From contig NVWA01000082.1 of assembly GCA_002746535.1 (NCBI GenBank), forward strand, positions 1-64,000: 64,000 nt of DNA. The letters are read 5' to 3'. How positions within the stretch are numbered: the first letter of the stretch is position 1; each line of letters starts with the position of its first letter. This stretch comes from Planctomycetota bacterium (GTDB taxonomy: Bacteria; Planctomycetota; GCA-2746535). Below are positions 7,943 to 16,004 of this stretch, one piece after another. The translations under genes were made by a program, and so were the position numbers. Below the pieces are notes generated by a model. The model was not told the DNA's origin. It ran no database searches and was given only the letters and a program-made list of their open reading frames with translations.

Positions 7943-8897
7943 TTTTTTGTCCTATATTAAGTTTATTATAGAACCCGCTGCGGTCGTTTTGTAATAAAGT
8001 GGTTTCAAGTGATTCATCAAAGTGAAACTTTTTAAAATGCTGCTTCTTTAGATCTCTATTATTATTTAATTGCCGAATATTGATACAGGCATCGTTTTTC
8101 ATATTTATAGTGAGGAATTCTGCTAATTGAGTGGCCTTATCTTCAGGCATCCAATCAAAAATATTAGATAAGTGTATTAAATCATAAGTAGCAATTACTG
8201 ATGGATCGACTTCTTCAATGAAGAGATTGATAAAGTCAAATTCAATTTTTGATTGTTTCTTTTGTAAATAAAGAGGTAGAGCCGTTTTTAAATAATGTCC
8301 TAGAAAAATATGGTGAAGGAAATAATTATTAGAGATATCAAAATTTAAAAACATTGCTTCAATTTGTTCTTGAAAATATTTTGGATACGAACCTGGTTTT
8401 GAAAACTGAGTAGCCGATGATGTAAACATTTCATTGAGTAATTCATCATTAAAAATTGATTTAAAGGCAATCGGCCAATAAGGGCTGGCAAGTAATTGTT
8501 CTGTGATGACTTGATTGGAACGGCTCTGTTGAAATAGATCCATGCAATGATCATAATCTAAGATGTAGGCATAGATGAAATTTCTAAAGGTTTTGAAAAA
8601 TGCTTCAAAGATACCGTTACTCATTAATTTTTCTTGGCAAGCGCCTACGTCGAATTCGGAATGAATGTCTTCTATCGAATATTGGTGTAAGACTTTTATT
8701 TTGTTTTTAATTAAATCAATTTGTGAACTGTTGGGGTCTAAAAGTGTGATAGATAATTTTGGATTCTGGTGTTTTAAAAAAAATCCTGTACAACCACCTG
8801 AGCCAATCAGTAGGATCTTTTTACAATTATATTTTTTAATTATTTCCCATTCAATCGCTGGGTCTTCTCTCACAGAAGAAAATTGAATACGATTCAT
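7932..8897 (-). CDS. DUF3419 / BtaA-like SAM-dependent 3-amino-3-carboxypropyl transferase family protein
   Basis: A 321-residue protein. The N-terminus IQFSSVREDPAIEW resembles the conserved WEDP segment of DUF3419/BtaA proteins, followed by a SAM-binding loop LLIGSGGCTGFFL (about 29-41) and LDPNSSQIDLIKNK. BtaA transfers the aminocarboxypropyl group of SAM to diacylglycerol in betaine-lipid synthesis; DUF3419 members elsewhere serve unknown pathways. Here the Trp of WEDP is Arg, and no BtaB-like N-methyltransferase is adjacent, so betaine-lipid synthesis is not indicated. It is the first gene of the operon with the GNAT-like and diiron-oxidase genes, overlapping the former by 11 bp. Family call moderate to good; acceptor unknown. 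Confidence 0.65.
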   Translation of the reverse strand: MNRIQFSSVREDPAIEWEIIKKYNCKKILLIGSGGCTGFFLKHQNPKLSITLLDPNSSQIDLIKNKIKVLHQYSIEDIHSEFDVGACQEKLMSNGIFEAFFKTFRNFIYAYILDYDHCMDLFQQSRSNQVITEQLLASPYWPIAFKSIFNDELLNEMFTSSATQFSKPGSYPKYFQEQIEAMFLNFDISNNYFLHHIFLGHYLKTALPLYLQKKQSKIEFDFINLFIEEVDPSVIATYDLIHLSNIFDWMPEDKATQLAEFLTINMKNDACINIRQLNNNRDLKKQHFKKFHFDESLETTLLQNDRSGFYNKLNIGQKIGN

Positions 8898-8943
8898 AAA
8901 TATCTTTTAAAAAAATAATATTCGAAATATAACTTGAGGCTTC

Positions 8944-8981
8944 ATTTTAGCAAAAAAGTACATAGTTGTTATCAATTGATA
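8944..8981 (-). promoter_or_regulatory. putative extended -10 promoter and palindrome upstream of the DUF3419 operon
   Basis: On the minus strand TGCTAAAAT (extended -10, hexamer 8949-8944) lies 47 nt before the start codon. A 12-bp perfect palindrome TATCAATTGATA at 8970-8981 sits near the -35 region and could be an operator. No -35 hexamer at 17 bp spacing is convincing. The palindrome is AT-rich and could be chance. Confidence 0.35.
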
Positions 8982-9032
8982 GTGTGGTCTGTTCCCTTTT
9001 TTATTATTTCTTTTTAATTATTTACTTGACGG

Positions 9033-9731
9033 TTAATTTTTATTTGGCTTAAAATAATTTAGTAAAAATTTTAGCAACAGGGGCATAATTCCCAATAAAA
9101 CCAATGATAAAATAAGTCGTAGAGAAATGATATCATCAAAGTTATTAACTGTTCCTAATTCAGCACCGGCATTGACAAAAATAAAACACCCTGGTGCAAG
9201 ACCGAATAATGATATCGTGAAGAATTTCCATGGGCTTAATTTTGTTAAACCCATCGTTAGGTTTATGATAAAAAAGGGAATTACCGGAACCAATTGCATG
9301 GCAAATAGATAATAGGCACCATTTTTTTCGATACCTTCATTTACGGTCTGTAGTTTCTTGGAAAATTTTGACTGGACCCACGTACCTAGTAGATATCTAG
9401 AAACAATCATGGCTAATGTCGCTCCAATTGCGGCAGAAATTAATATGCTGACAAATCCGACACCTCGGCCGAAGATTGCTCCACCGGCAAGTGTCATTAT
9501 TGTGGCACCTGGTATTGATAGAGCGGTCACTACGATGTATGTCATAACAAATACAGATAACGCTAACAGAAAATTGTTTTCAGCATATAGTTTCAATTCA
9601 TCACGATGAACTCTTAGCTCTTCTATGGTCAGTAGTTGATGCCAATCATTGGCGTAAATAACTAAAACTATCAAAGCAATTATCGTAAAGGTGATAGTTC
9701 TGGTAATCCAGATTTTATTCTTCTCAAGCAT
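9033..9731 (-). CDS. TVP38/TMEM64 family (VTT/DedA-like) inner-membrane protein
   Basis: A 232-residue membrane protein with about six hydrophobic segments (near 10-28, 55-78, 85-112, 135-160, 165-190, 205-225). The signature GATIMTLAGGAIFG and the later MQLVPVIPFFIINLTMGLTK match the re-entrant loop motifs of the VTT domain, present in TVP38, DedA and eukaryotic TMEM41/VMP1 lipid scramblases. Probable role is lipid translocation or envelope homeostasis. It is 135 nt upstream of the DUF3419 operon on the same strand, with its own intergenic spacing, so co-regulation is possible but not shown. Confidence 0.85.
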   Translation of the reverse strand: MLEKNKIWITRTITFTIIALIVLVIYANDWHQLLTIEELRVHRDELKLYAENNFLLALSVFVMTYIVVTALSIPGATIMTLAGGAIFGRGVGFVSILISAAIGATLAMIVSRYLLGTWVQSKFSKKLQTVNEGIEKNGAYYLFAMQLVPVIPFFIINLTMGLTKLSPWKFFTISLFGLAPGCFIFVNAGAELGTVNNFDDIISLRLILSLVLLGIMPLLLKFLLNYFKPNKN

Positions 9732-9778
9732 ATGTATTTAATAATCTAAAAGTTAATTTGCCTTTAAATATAAATAGA

Positions 9779-10150
9779 TTATTTATCTGATAACAGCTTT
9801 TTTATTTCGGTGAGTAGATCAACTTGACTAAAGGGCTTTGATAAAAAAGAAGAGAAGAATGACTTGGATACATCTTTAACCATAGATGCTTCATATTTAT
9901 CACCGGCAGTGGTGCCAATGGTTTTTAGTTGTGGGTAATTCTCTTTGATTTTTTTTGAAAGTTCTATGCCATCCATTTCTGGCATATACATGTCAGAAAT
10001 TAGAAGATCTATTTTTTGTTCTTCTAATATTTGCAATGCCTCTATGCCATTTGTTGCCTCTAATATTGTGTAGCTATCGGGGGATAAAAAATCTTTTACA
10101 AGATTTCGAAAATTGCTATCGTCATCAACAATTAGAATAATTAAATTCAT
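9779..10150 (-). CDS. stand-alone response regulator receiver protein
   Basis: A 123-residue receiver with DDD at 9-11, Asp53 in ISDMYMPEMDG, a Thr in the GTTAG switch segment and Lys of SKPF. It is most like the receivers at 4808 and REC1 of 5255 (shared NYPQLKTIG-type stretch and SKPF). The ATG at 10150 is chosen because the fold starts there; an in-frame TTG at 10183 would add 11 residues with no better ribosome site. The gene is 83 nt downstream of the PAS-LuxR gene on the same strand and may share its transcript. Confidence 0.87.
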   Translation of the reverse strand: MNLIILIVDDDSNFRNLVKDFLSPDSYTILEATNGIEALQILEEQKIDLLISDMYMPEMDGIELSKKIKENYPQLKTIGTTAGDKYEASMVKDVSKSFFSSFLSKPFSQVDLLTEIKKLLSDK

Positions 10151-10233
10151 TAGTATTTTTTCGTATTGGCCGTTAGTGAACAATAAAGTTTAAATAGAAT
10201 TCTATCGATTAACTTAATTATATAAATTACAGA

Positions 10234-10899
10234 CTATATATTTTTCTCTAGTTTTAATTGAGATATCTTCTTATTCATGTTTAATCTATGATTGCTGACG
10301 GTTTTTACAGAGATATTCAATTTTTTGGCAATTTCTTTAGATGTGAAACCCGCTTCTACATATTTCAGAACCTCTTGCTCTCGAGCCGTAAGGAACTTTT
10401 GATTTTTAGTATTATTGAGCAATTTAATTAAAGCATAATTTTTTTTTGAAACTGAAATTGCTTGGGTAGAAATAAGATGCCGTTGTTTATTTGAATAATC
10501 TTCTAATTCTTTTTGTAATCGTATGTTTTCTTTTTCAATGGCTTTTCTTTGAGTTATATCCATGGATGAAATAACTAAGTATTCAATAGGTTTGTTTTTC
10601 ATTTTCAAAGGTGACACGCCTATTTCATACCAGCCTATGGTACCTTTTTCGTCTATAACGGATTCCGTTTGTGTAATAATTGATTTGCCTGTTTTAAAAA
10701 CATCATTGTAAATATTTTTTAGTCTTTCTTTTTCTTTATCAGGCATTCCTATTAAACAGGTTGTTCCAATTAATTTTTCTTTTTTTAATCCAGGTTGTAC
10801 ATGATTTAAATAGGCGAATTTATATTCTTTATCGATTAGTATAACGAAATTATAAATGCTGTTTATCAAGGAGCTCAGCATCTCTGTAGATAGTTCCAA
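10234..10899 (-). CDS. PAS-LuxR transcriptional regulator
   Basis: A 221-residue protein with a PAS domain (about 8-115, ending in the PAC-like segment YLVISSMDITQRKAIE), a short coiled-coil linker (about 117-140) and a C-terminal LuxR/FixJ-type helix-turn-helix (about 165-212: LTAREQEVLKYVEAG, TSKEIAKKLNISVKTVSNHR). It lacks a receiver domain, so the signal probably enters through the PAS domain. It is the only DNA-binding protein within the receiver-gene group. Palindromic TAGGT/ACCTA sites occur in the 350-bp region between it and the divergent receiver gene and again upstream of the receiver gene at 11661, so it is the natural candidate to bind them. Confidence 0.87.
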   Translation of the reverse strand: MELSTEMLSSLINSIYNFVILIDKEYKFAYLNHVQPGLKKEKLIGTTCLIGMPDKEKERLKNIYNDVFKTGKSIITQTESVIDEKGTIGWYEIGVSPLKMKNKPIEYLVISSMDITQRKAIEKENIRLQKELEDYSNKQRHLISTQAISVSKKNYALIKLLNNTKNQKFLTAREQEVLKYVEAGFTSKEIAKKLNISVKTVSNHRLNMNKKISQLKLEKNI

Positions 10900-11074
10900 A
10901 TATAATTTCCGTAAAGATAAATTTTTTAACCATACTATATAAAACTTATTTAAATGAAAGTATTCAATTAATTATTTTTTGAATGTTTTTTCGCAAGATC
11001 AAATTGAAATATTTTATGTCAAGAAAACTTGACACGAAGATGAAAAACTTTTTCTATCTGTTTTTTTGATTTAA

Positions 11075-11098
11075 AAAATAGGTACTAATACCTATTTT
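11075..11098. promoter_or_regulatory. 24-bp perfect palindrome (site 1), putative LuxR-type operator
   Basis: AAAATAGGTA, CTAA, TACCTATTTT: 10-bp perfect arms. It contains half-sites TAGGT and ACCTA six bases apart. It lies between the PAS-LuxR gene and the divergent receiver gene. The core GGTACTAATACC occurs again exactly at 12167-12178. Confidence 0.6.
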
Positions 11099-11162
11099 CT
11101 GGTAACAAAAACTTATTAAACTTATAAAAAAGTAAAAACTATATTTCAATAAAAATGACTCT

Positions 11163-11176
11163 TAGGTAAACACCTA
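11163..11176. promoter_or_regulatory. TAGGT-4-ACCTA inverted repeat (site 2)
   Basis: The same half-sites as site 1 with a 4-bp spacer instead of 6 (TAGGTAAACACCTA), 79 nt upstream of site 1's right edge and about 83-96 nt before the receiver start at 11259. Shorter arms make it weaker on its own; the repetition within one intergenic region supports it. Confidence 0.4.
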
Positions 11177-11258
11177 GAAGGCTTAGTTGTAATCTTTAAT
11201 TTTGTCATATTTTAGTTTGTGTATTTAACTGTTGGGGTGGTTGTGGATGTTATCTAAA

Positions 11259-11633
11259 ATGAATATTTTGCTTGTTGATGATGAAATTGTATTAACGGAC
11301 GTCCTGTCGGCTTACTTCTATGGTAAAAACAATGTATATATATTAAATAATCCCATAGAGGCTTATTACTATTATAGAGAAAACCAAAACTTTGATGTCG
11401 TGATCACTGATTTTATCATGCCAGGTATGAATGGAGATGAATTCATTGAGAAAATATTTGAAATTAATCCGCTACAACAAATCATATTACTTTCTGGAAT
11501 TTTAACAGAAAAAATAGAATCGTTAATTCATAAGCACAATGACAGGATTCTGTTTATTAAGAAACCATTTGATTTAGCAGATTTTGATAGAGTGATTGAT
11601 TTAGTAAAAGTAAGGGTAGAAGGCGTTAATTGA
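11259..11633 (+). CDS. stand-alone response regulator receiver protein
   Basis: A 124-residue receiver with DDE at 7-9, Asp51 (VVITDF), Ser79 and Lys102 (KKPF). It aligns without gaps to the receiver at 4422 over the first ~106 residues and shares NNPIEA and FDVVITDF, so the two are paralogues. The ATG at 11259 matches the paralogue's start; ATG 11247 and TTG 11232 are in-frame alternatives, and GGGGTGG before 11247 could serve as a ribosome site. It is divergent from the PAS-LuxR gene and converges on the receiver gene at 11661 with a 27-nt gap. Confidence 0.87.
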   Translation: MNILLVDDEIVLTDVLSAYFYGKNNVYILNNPIEAYYYYRENQNFDVVITDFIMPGMNGDEFIEKIFEINPLQQIILLSGILTEKIESLIHKHNDRILFIKKPFDLADFDRVIDLVKVRVEGVN

Positions 11634-11660
11634 TAGAGCAACCGTTTTTACTAAAGACGA

Positions 11661-12083
11661 CTATTTTAAATTAATAAATTTACTGATCTTTTCTGATACA
11701 GACGCGAGGTCATAAGGCTTCACGATAAAGTCGATCGCACCAAGTTGGACACATGTAGTTACTGTTTGTTTGTCACTTTTAGCAGTAAGACATATGATTG
11801 GTATCGACTTAAAATTTTCATCAGACTTGATGCTTTTGATACAAGTCAAGCCATCCATGATTGGCATCATTAAATCACACAAAATTAAGTTTATATTTCC
11901 GTTTTCTTTTTCGACGACTTCTATGCCTTCTTTGCCATTGGTTGCTTCTAAAATATTGCATTTAAATTTATTTGAGAGATATTTTGCAAGGACTCTTCTT
12001 AATGCATTACTATCATCAATAATGAGTATGGTGTCAAGTGATGAGTCTGAATTGGTTGTTTCTTTTTTTTGATTCTCTGTCAT
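11661..12083 (-). CDS. CheY-like receiver protein
   Basis: A 140-residue protein with a polar N-terminal tail of about 17 residues, then a receiver domain: DD at 23-24, phospho-acceptor Asp70 in LCDLMMPIMDG, Thr in CLTAK and Lys in IVKPYD. It is closer to classical CheY/PleD receivers than to its neighbours. No output domain. A GGGTACTAATACCTA site lies 83-97 nt upstream of its start, the same core as site 1 near the PAS-LuxR gene. Confidence 0.87.
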   Translation of the reverse strand: MTENQKKETTNSDSSLDTILIIDDSNALRRVLAKYLSNKFKCNILEATNGKEGIEVVEKENGNINLILCDLMMPIMDGLTCIKSIKSDENFKSIPIICLTAKSDKQTVTTCVQLGAIDFIVKPYDLASVSEKISKFINLK

Positions 12084-12165
12084 AAAGTTAAAGCCATCGT
12101 TTTTTATTTAAATTATCTTTTCATAAAGATTTATTCAATGTGAAATCGTAATTTGCTTTTAATTT

Positions 12166-12180
12166 GGGTACTAATACCTA
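12166..12180. promoter_or_regulatory. GGTACTAATACC palindrome (site 3)
   Basis: Twelve bases identical to the core of site 1 at 11081-11092, followed by TA, giving an ACCTA half-site; the left half-site reads GGGT instead of AGGT. It is upstream of the leftward receiver gene that starts at 12083. Confidence 0.5.
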
Positions 12181-12255
12181 CATAAATATGTTTGTGATCT
12201 TGTATTTAGAGATGAATAATATTTTCTGATGTTTTAAATTCAAAAATTTTGATAT

Positions 12256-12381
12256 GTCGGGGCGAATCTCGTGTTCGCCTTTTTCGCCACTCAACTTTAC
12301 TTCTGCTGAATTATAGCATTAATAACCAAGGTGTTGTTTTCTAACATTTTATAAAAGGGCAAACACGAGGTTCGCCCCGAC
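12256..12381. repeat. interspersed inverted repeat, 29-bp arms
   Basis: Arm 1 (12256-12284) begins GTCGGGGCGAA; arm 2 (12353-12381) is its reverse complement at 26 of 29 positions, and all three differences are transitions. The loop is 68 nt and AT-rich. The arms are GC-rich against a very AT-rich background, and the whole lies in the 500-nt gap before the sulfatase gene. It looks like a dispersed non-coding palindromic element (MITE- or REP-like). I see no other copy in this window. The rest of the 12084-12584 gap shows nothing else but site 3. Confidence 0.7.
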
Positions 12382-12584
12382 GAATAAGTATTAAATAAAT
12401 TAGTAATGTCATTTTAATGATGTCAGCATGAATTCCTCTGTCGTTTTTAGGGATTTTAGTTAAGACTATTTCCATTTATGATACATAATTTTCTTCTTGA
12501 AAAATAGAAAAAATTGTTGGTAGTTAATCAGTAATTTTTTGTATCATTATTTATTAAACTTTTTTGTTAGAAAAAGGAGCTGAG

Positions 12585-14039
12585 ATGTCAAATAAATCAC
12601 CGAACATCATATTAATTGTTTGTGATCAATTACGTGCCGATTGCCTGGGTGTTTCTGGTAATCCAGTAATTAGAACGCCTACTTTTGATAGTATTGCTCG
12701 TAATGGTCATTATTTTTCACACGCAAGATCTGAGATGCCATCTTGTATTGGGGCGCGGCGTTGTATTGAATCTGGTCAAGCGCCAGAAGATCATAAAATG
12801 GTTGGTTATCAGGATATGGTACCATGGCAAGAAGAAAATACGCTTGCAAAAATCCTTGGCAAAAATGGATATTACACTATGAATGTAGGTAAGCGGCATA
12901 ATTTCCCTAGAGTAGGTGAAGAAGGTTTAGGTGGTTATGAATATAATAAACAATATGAAGAATGGCGAGAATTTGATGATGGATTTGATGATGATTACCA
13001 TCAATTTCTAAAAGATAATGATCAATGGTATTATGGTCCTTTTGCCACGCGGGCTTCAAACAACAGTCATTTGGGTGCCATTTTTCCGTTAGAAGAAAGG
13101 TTTCATCCTTCTAGTTGGATCGCGGCAGAAGGGTGTAAAGCCGTAGAGAATTGGGATCAGAATCATAGTGATAAACCATTTTTTATGCACCTTAGTTTTT
13201 CTGCTCCGCATCCACCGTTTACACCTCCTGTGAATTACATCAATGATTATTTAAATAAAGATTTGCCGGAGCCTTTCATCGGGGATCCTGCGAATAATGT
13301 TAGTGGAGGAGGATTTGGCAATCGGTTTTTTAGTGAGGGTTCCTTTAAAAAATTAGCGCCCGAAGAATTGCATTATACGCGTGCGGCATATTATGGATTA
13401 GTTTCTCACATTGATGCTTGTATACATCAAGTTCTATTTTACACCCATAGAGAATATAGAATTAAAGGGGTCTTGGAAAATACTATAGTCGTGTTGACAA
13501 CAGATCATGGTGAGATGTTAGGAGACCATCATCGATTTAATAAGACAGTTGGATATGAAGGTTCTGTGCGAATACCGATGATGTTTAATTTCCCTAAAGG
13601 TGGCGATTATGAGCATTTGGGTCGTGATTTAAAATATGATTCAATGGTGGGCAATCAAGATATTTTGCCCTCAATTTTGGGTGCTATTGGTGTCGATGCC
13701 CCTGAAATGGTAACAGGGAAAAACTTATTTGAATTGATGTCGAATAAAAATTCGTTCAAAGAGAGAGAATTTTTTCAGGGTGAACATTATGGCGTCATGC
13801 ATTATTTGGTCAAAGGCGATTATAAATTTATTTGGAATTATAAGGATGGATTAAATGAATTATTTAATTTGAAAGAGGATCCTTATGAATGTGAAAATTT
13901 ATTCAATATCAAGGCTTATGAAGATGTAGGAAAAGATTTGTTGCAACTGTTGACAGATCAGCTTAAGAAACGTGGTGATACCTTTATCAAAGATGGTAAA
14001 TTGAACAAGCCAACAAAGAGTTTGGTTGAATTGCTATAG
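12585..14039 (+). CDS. sulfatase (S1-type, formylglycine-dependent)
   Basis: A 484-residue sulfatase. The metal/active-site segment ILIVCDQLRAD begins at residue 9, the maturation site is Cys54 in MPSCIGARR, and the distal motif TTDHGEMLGDH completes the alkaline-phosphatase fold. The canonical CxPxR motif has Gly instead of Pro at +2 (C-I-G-A-R), which may affect formylglycine formation. Start 12585 is preferred over TTG 12564 because AAAAAGGAG lies 5 nt upstream. No signal peptide is evident, so it may be cytoplasmic. The next gene, a transglutaminase-like protein, follows after 71 nt on the same strand. Substrate unknown. Confidence 0.87.
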   Translation: MSNKSPNIILIVCDQLRADCLGVSGNPVIRTPTFDSIARNGHYFSHARSEMPSCIGARRCIESGQAPEDHKMVGYQDMVPWQEENTLAKILGKNGYYTMNVGKRHNFPRVGEEGLGGYEYNKQYEEWREFDDGFDDDYHQFLKDNDQWYYGPFATRASNNSHLGAIFPLEERFHPSSWIAAEGCKAVENWDQNHSDKPFFMHLSFSAPHPPFTPPVNYINDYLNKDLPEPFIGDPANNVSGGGFGNRFFSEGSFKKLAPEELHYTRAAYYGLVSHIDACIHQVLFYTHREYRIKGVLENTIVVLTTDHGEMLGDHHRFNKTVGYEGSVRIPMMFNFPKGGDYEHLGRDLKYDSMVGNQDILPSILGAIGVDAPEMVTGKNLFELMSNKNSFKEREFFQGEHYGVMHYLVKGDYKFIWNYKDGLNELFNLKEDPYECENLFNIKAYEDVGKDLLQLLTDQLKKRGDTFIKDGKLNKPTKSLVELL

Positions 14040-14110
14040 GTAAGTATGGATTGTATGTTGTGATCTTAAACATAAAATAGTAAAAAATCATTTTATATGG
14101 AAAATTTTAA

Positions 14111-15991
14111 ATGAGTGCATTTTCGTCACCACGATTAACAAGCGAACAACGAGCTGATTTTTTTAATGTTAAATCGCTATTACAATCAAAACAATTTAAA
14201 GGTAAAAAAGATGAGGAGCTTGTGTTGGCTCTTTATGATTATTTTACAAGTCAAGTAAATGGCACCTATCATGGCTGGGATATGTTAGAAAGTAAAGGTA
14301 ATCCAACTACTCGGGGGGTTGTAACTGATGCGGTTAAATTGTTGAATGTATATGGTTTTTTAATTTGTGGGCAAATGGCAAATGTGCTTTATCGCTTTTA
14401 TACAGAGGCCGGTTTTAAGGCTAGGCAATTTAGTGCTCCTGGTCATAGTCTTTGCGAAGTTTTTTATGCTGGTAAGTGGCACTTTTTAGATTTTGATATG
14501 TGGACATGGTTTAGAAATAAAGAGGGTGAAATAGCAAGTGCTTATGAATTGACTACTGATGCCAGAGAATTAATTTATGTCAGTGAAAATAAATCGAACC
14601 CATGTAATCTTCCGGATAGAAATTTAGATGATTATAGTAATATGTTTTCTAATGCAGTAGTAGAAGATGGTGACATTGCTAGTACGTGGCCAGATCATTG
14701 TGCAAAAGCACATACCATGGACTTTTATCTACGACCGGGTGAATCCATTGAGAGATCTGAAGTCCCACAAGGTAGGCATCATATGCCAGATAGATTTGTG
14801 ACTTTAATGAAGAATTATGCCAGTAAAGGAGTTGAAGCTTGGAAAGGATATCCTGAAGAAAGGTATCCGCCTTTTAGAACTTATGCGAATGGTAAGTTAA
14901 TTTATTCTCCAAAGTTAAATTCAGCTTATAAAGATTATTCAGTTGGTGTGTGGCAATCTGAAGGAGTAGAATTATTAGAGACAGGGTTAAAATCTATCAG
15001 TGGTATAAATAGTTATGCTAGTTTTAGAATACAAAGTCCATATGTTATGTGTGGAAAACCTACGGTTAAAGGTGATCATGTACAAAGTTCGGATGGAGTG
15101 AATTTATTAATCGCAGGTGAAGGCGAAATTAAATTGTTCATTAATACTTCCGAAAAAGAATGGGATTGTGTAGCCAAATTTAATGGTTCATTCGAAGAGT
15201 CGATAGATATCACCGAATCCTTTGATGGAAGATATGAAGGGGTTATTAAATTTGAATTGAGTGAAGGCGCCTGTTTAAAAGAATTTACATTTGAAGCATT
15301 TTTACAAATGGCCGCGATTTCATTACCACAATTAGTTAAAGGGGATAACAAGCTCTCAGTAGGTTCAAAGGATCATTATGGTCTTAAAACTACGCCCTTA
15401 CATATGCCCATTGATTTTAGAGAAGGGAAATTGTTAGAGTCAAGATTGCACTCATCTCGTAATTGTTTGATAAAGGAAGAGCGCCCTGGATGGTTAGGGC
15501 TTTACCAAGAAGATGATCAGCAATCTTTCGATGCTGTTTTTAAATTTGAAATGCCCGCGAATCGTAGGGCAGCATGGTTTTATGTTTATGCATCTATAAA
15601 AGAAGTTCCTGTAGGAGATCCAGAAAAATCAGCTTCAATTTATTGGAGTTTGAATGATCAGGATTGGAATCTTTTGACTGAAAGGAATATTTCTCAGTCG
15701 CATAGTAATTGGGATTGTTGTCTTGATGGAGAGTTTAAGTGTGAAGAAGCTACAGCAACAATATATTTTAAATTAGTCTCGGAAAAAAATGCCTGTTCAT
15801 TTCATTGTTTTAGTCATTTGCTTGAAGAAAATCTTTCTGATGCTAAATTAATTATTGAGCATGAATGGAAAGAAGAAGGTGAGAAAAAGAATTTTACACA
15901 TAATGGGGATTCTAGTGAATACTCCATTCATTGCGATATGGTGCCATCGGATCATTCTTTTAAAATGATTCATGAAAATGAACTTTTTTAA
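14111..15991 (+). CDS. transglutaminase-like domain protein
   Basis: A 626-residue protein whose first 150 residues hold a papain-like transglutaminase core: Cys86 in LICGQ, His112 in GHSLCEV and Asp127 in FLDFD form the expected Cys-His-Asp triad. The following ~450 residues are beta-rich (several sandwich-like stretches with conserved Trp/Tyr) and may bind carbohydrate or cell-surface material; I do not recognise the family. No signal peptide is apparent. It follows the sulfatase after 71 nt on the same strand, so they may be co-transcribed and act on the same polymer. Domain call good, role unknown. Confidence 0.72.
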   Translation: MSAFSSPRLTSEQRADFFNVKSLLQSKQFKGKKDEELVLALYDYFTSQVNGTYHGWDMLESKGNPTTRGVVTDAVKLLNVYGFLICGQMANVLYRFYTEAGFKARQFSAPGHSLCEVFYAGKWHFLDFDMWTWFRNKEGEIASAYELTTDARELIYVSENKSNPCNLPDRNLDDYSNMFSNAVVEDGDIASTWPDHCAKAHTMDFYLRPGESIERSEVPQGRHHMPDRFVTLMKNYASKGVEAWKGYPEERYPPFRTYANGKLIYSPKLNSAYKDYSVGVWQSEGVELLETGLKSISGINSYASFRIQSPYVMCGKPTVKGDHVQSSDGVNLLIAGEGEIKLFINTSEKEWDCVAKFNGSFEESIDITESFDGRYEGVIKFELSEGACLKEFTFEAFLQMAAISLPQLVKGDNKLSVGSKDHYGLKTTPLHMPIDFREGKLLESRLHSSRNCLIKEERPGWLGLYQEDDQQSFDAVFKFEMPANRRAAWFYVYASIKEVPVGDPEKSASIYWSLNDQDWNLLTERNISQSHSNWDCCLDGEFKCEEATATIYFKLVSEKNACSFHCFSHLLEENLSDAKLIIEHEWKEEGEKKNFTHNGDSSEYSIHCDMVPSDHSFKMIHENELF

Positions 15992-16004
15992 TGTCTGATT
16001 GTAA

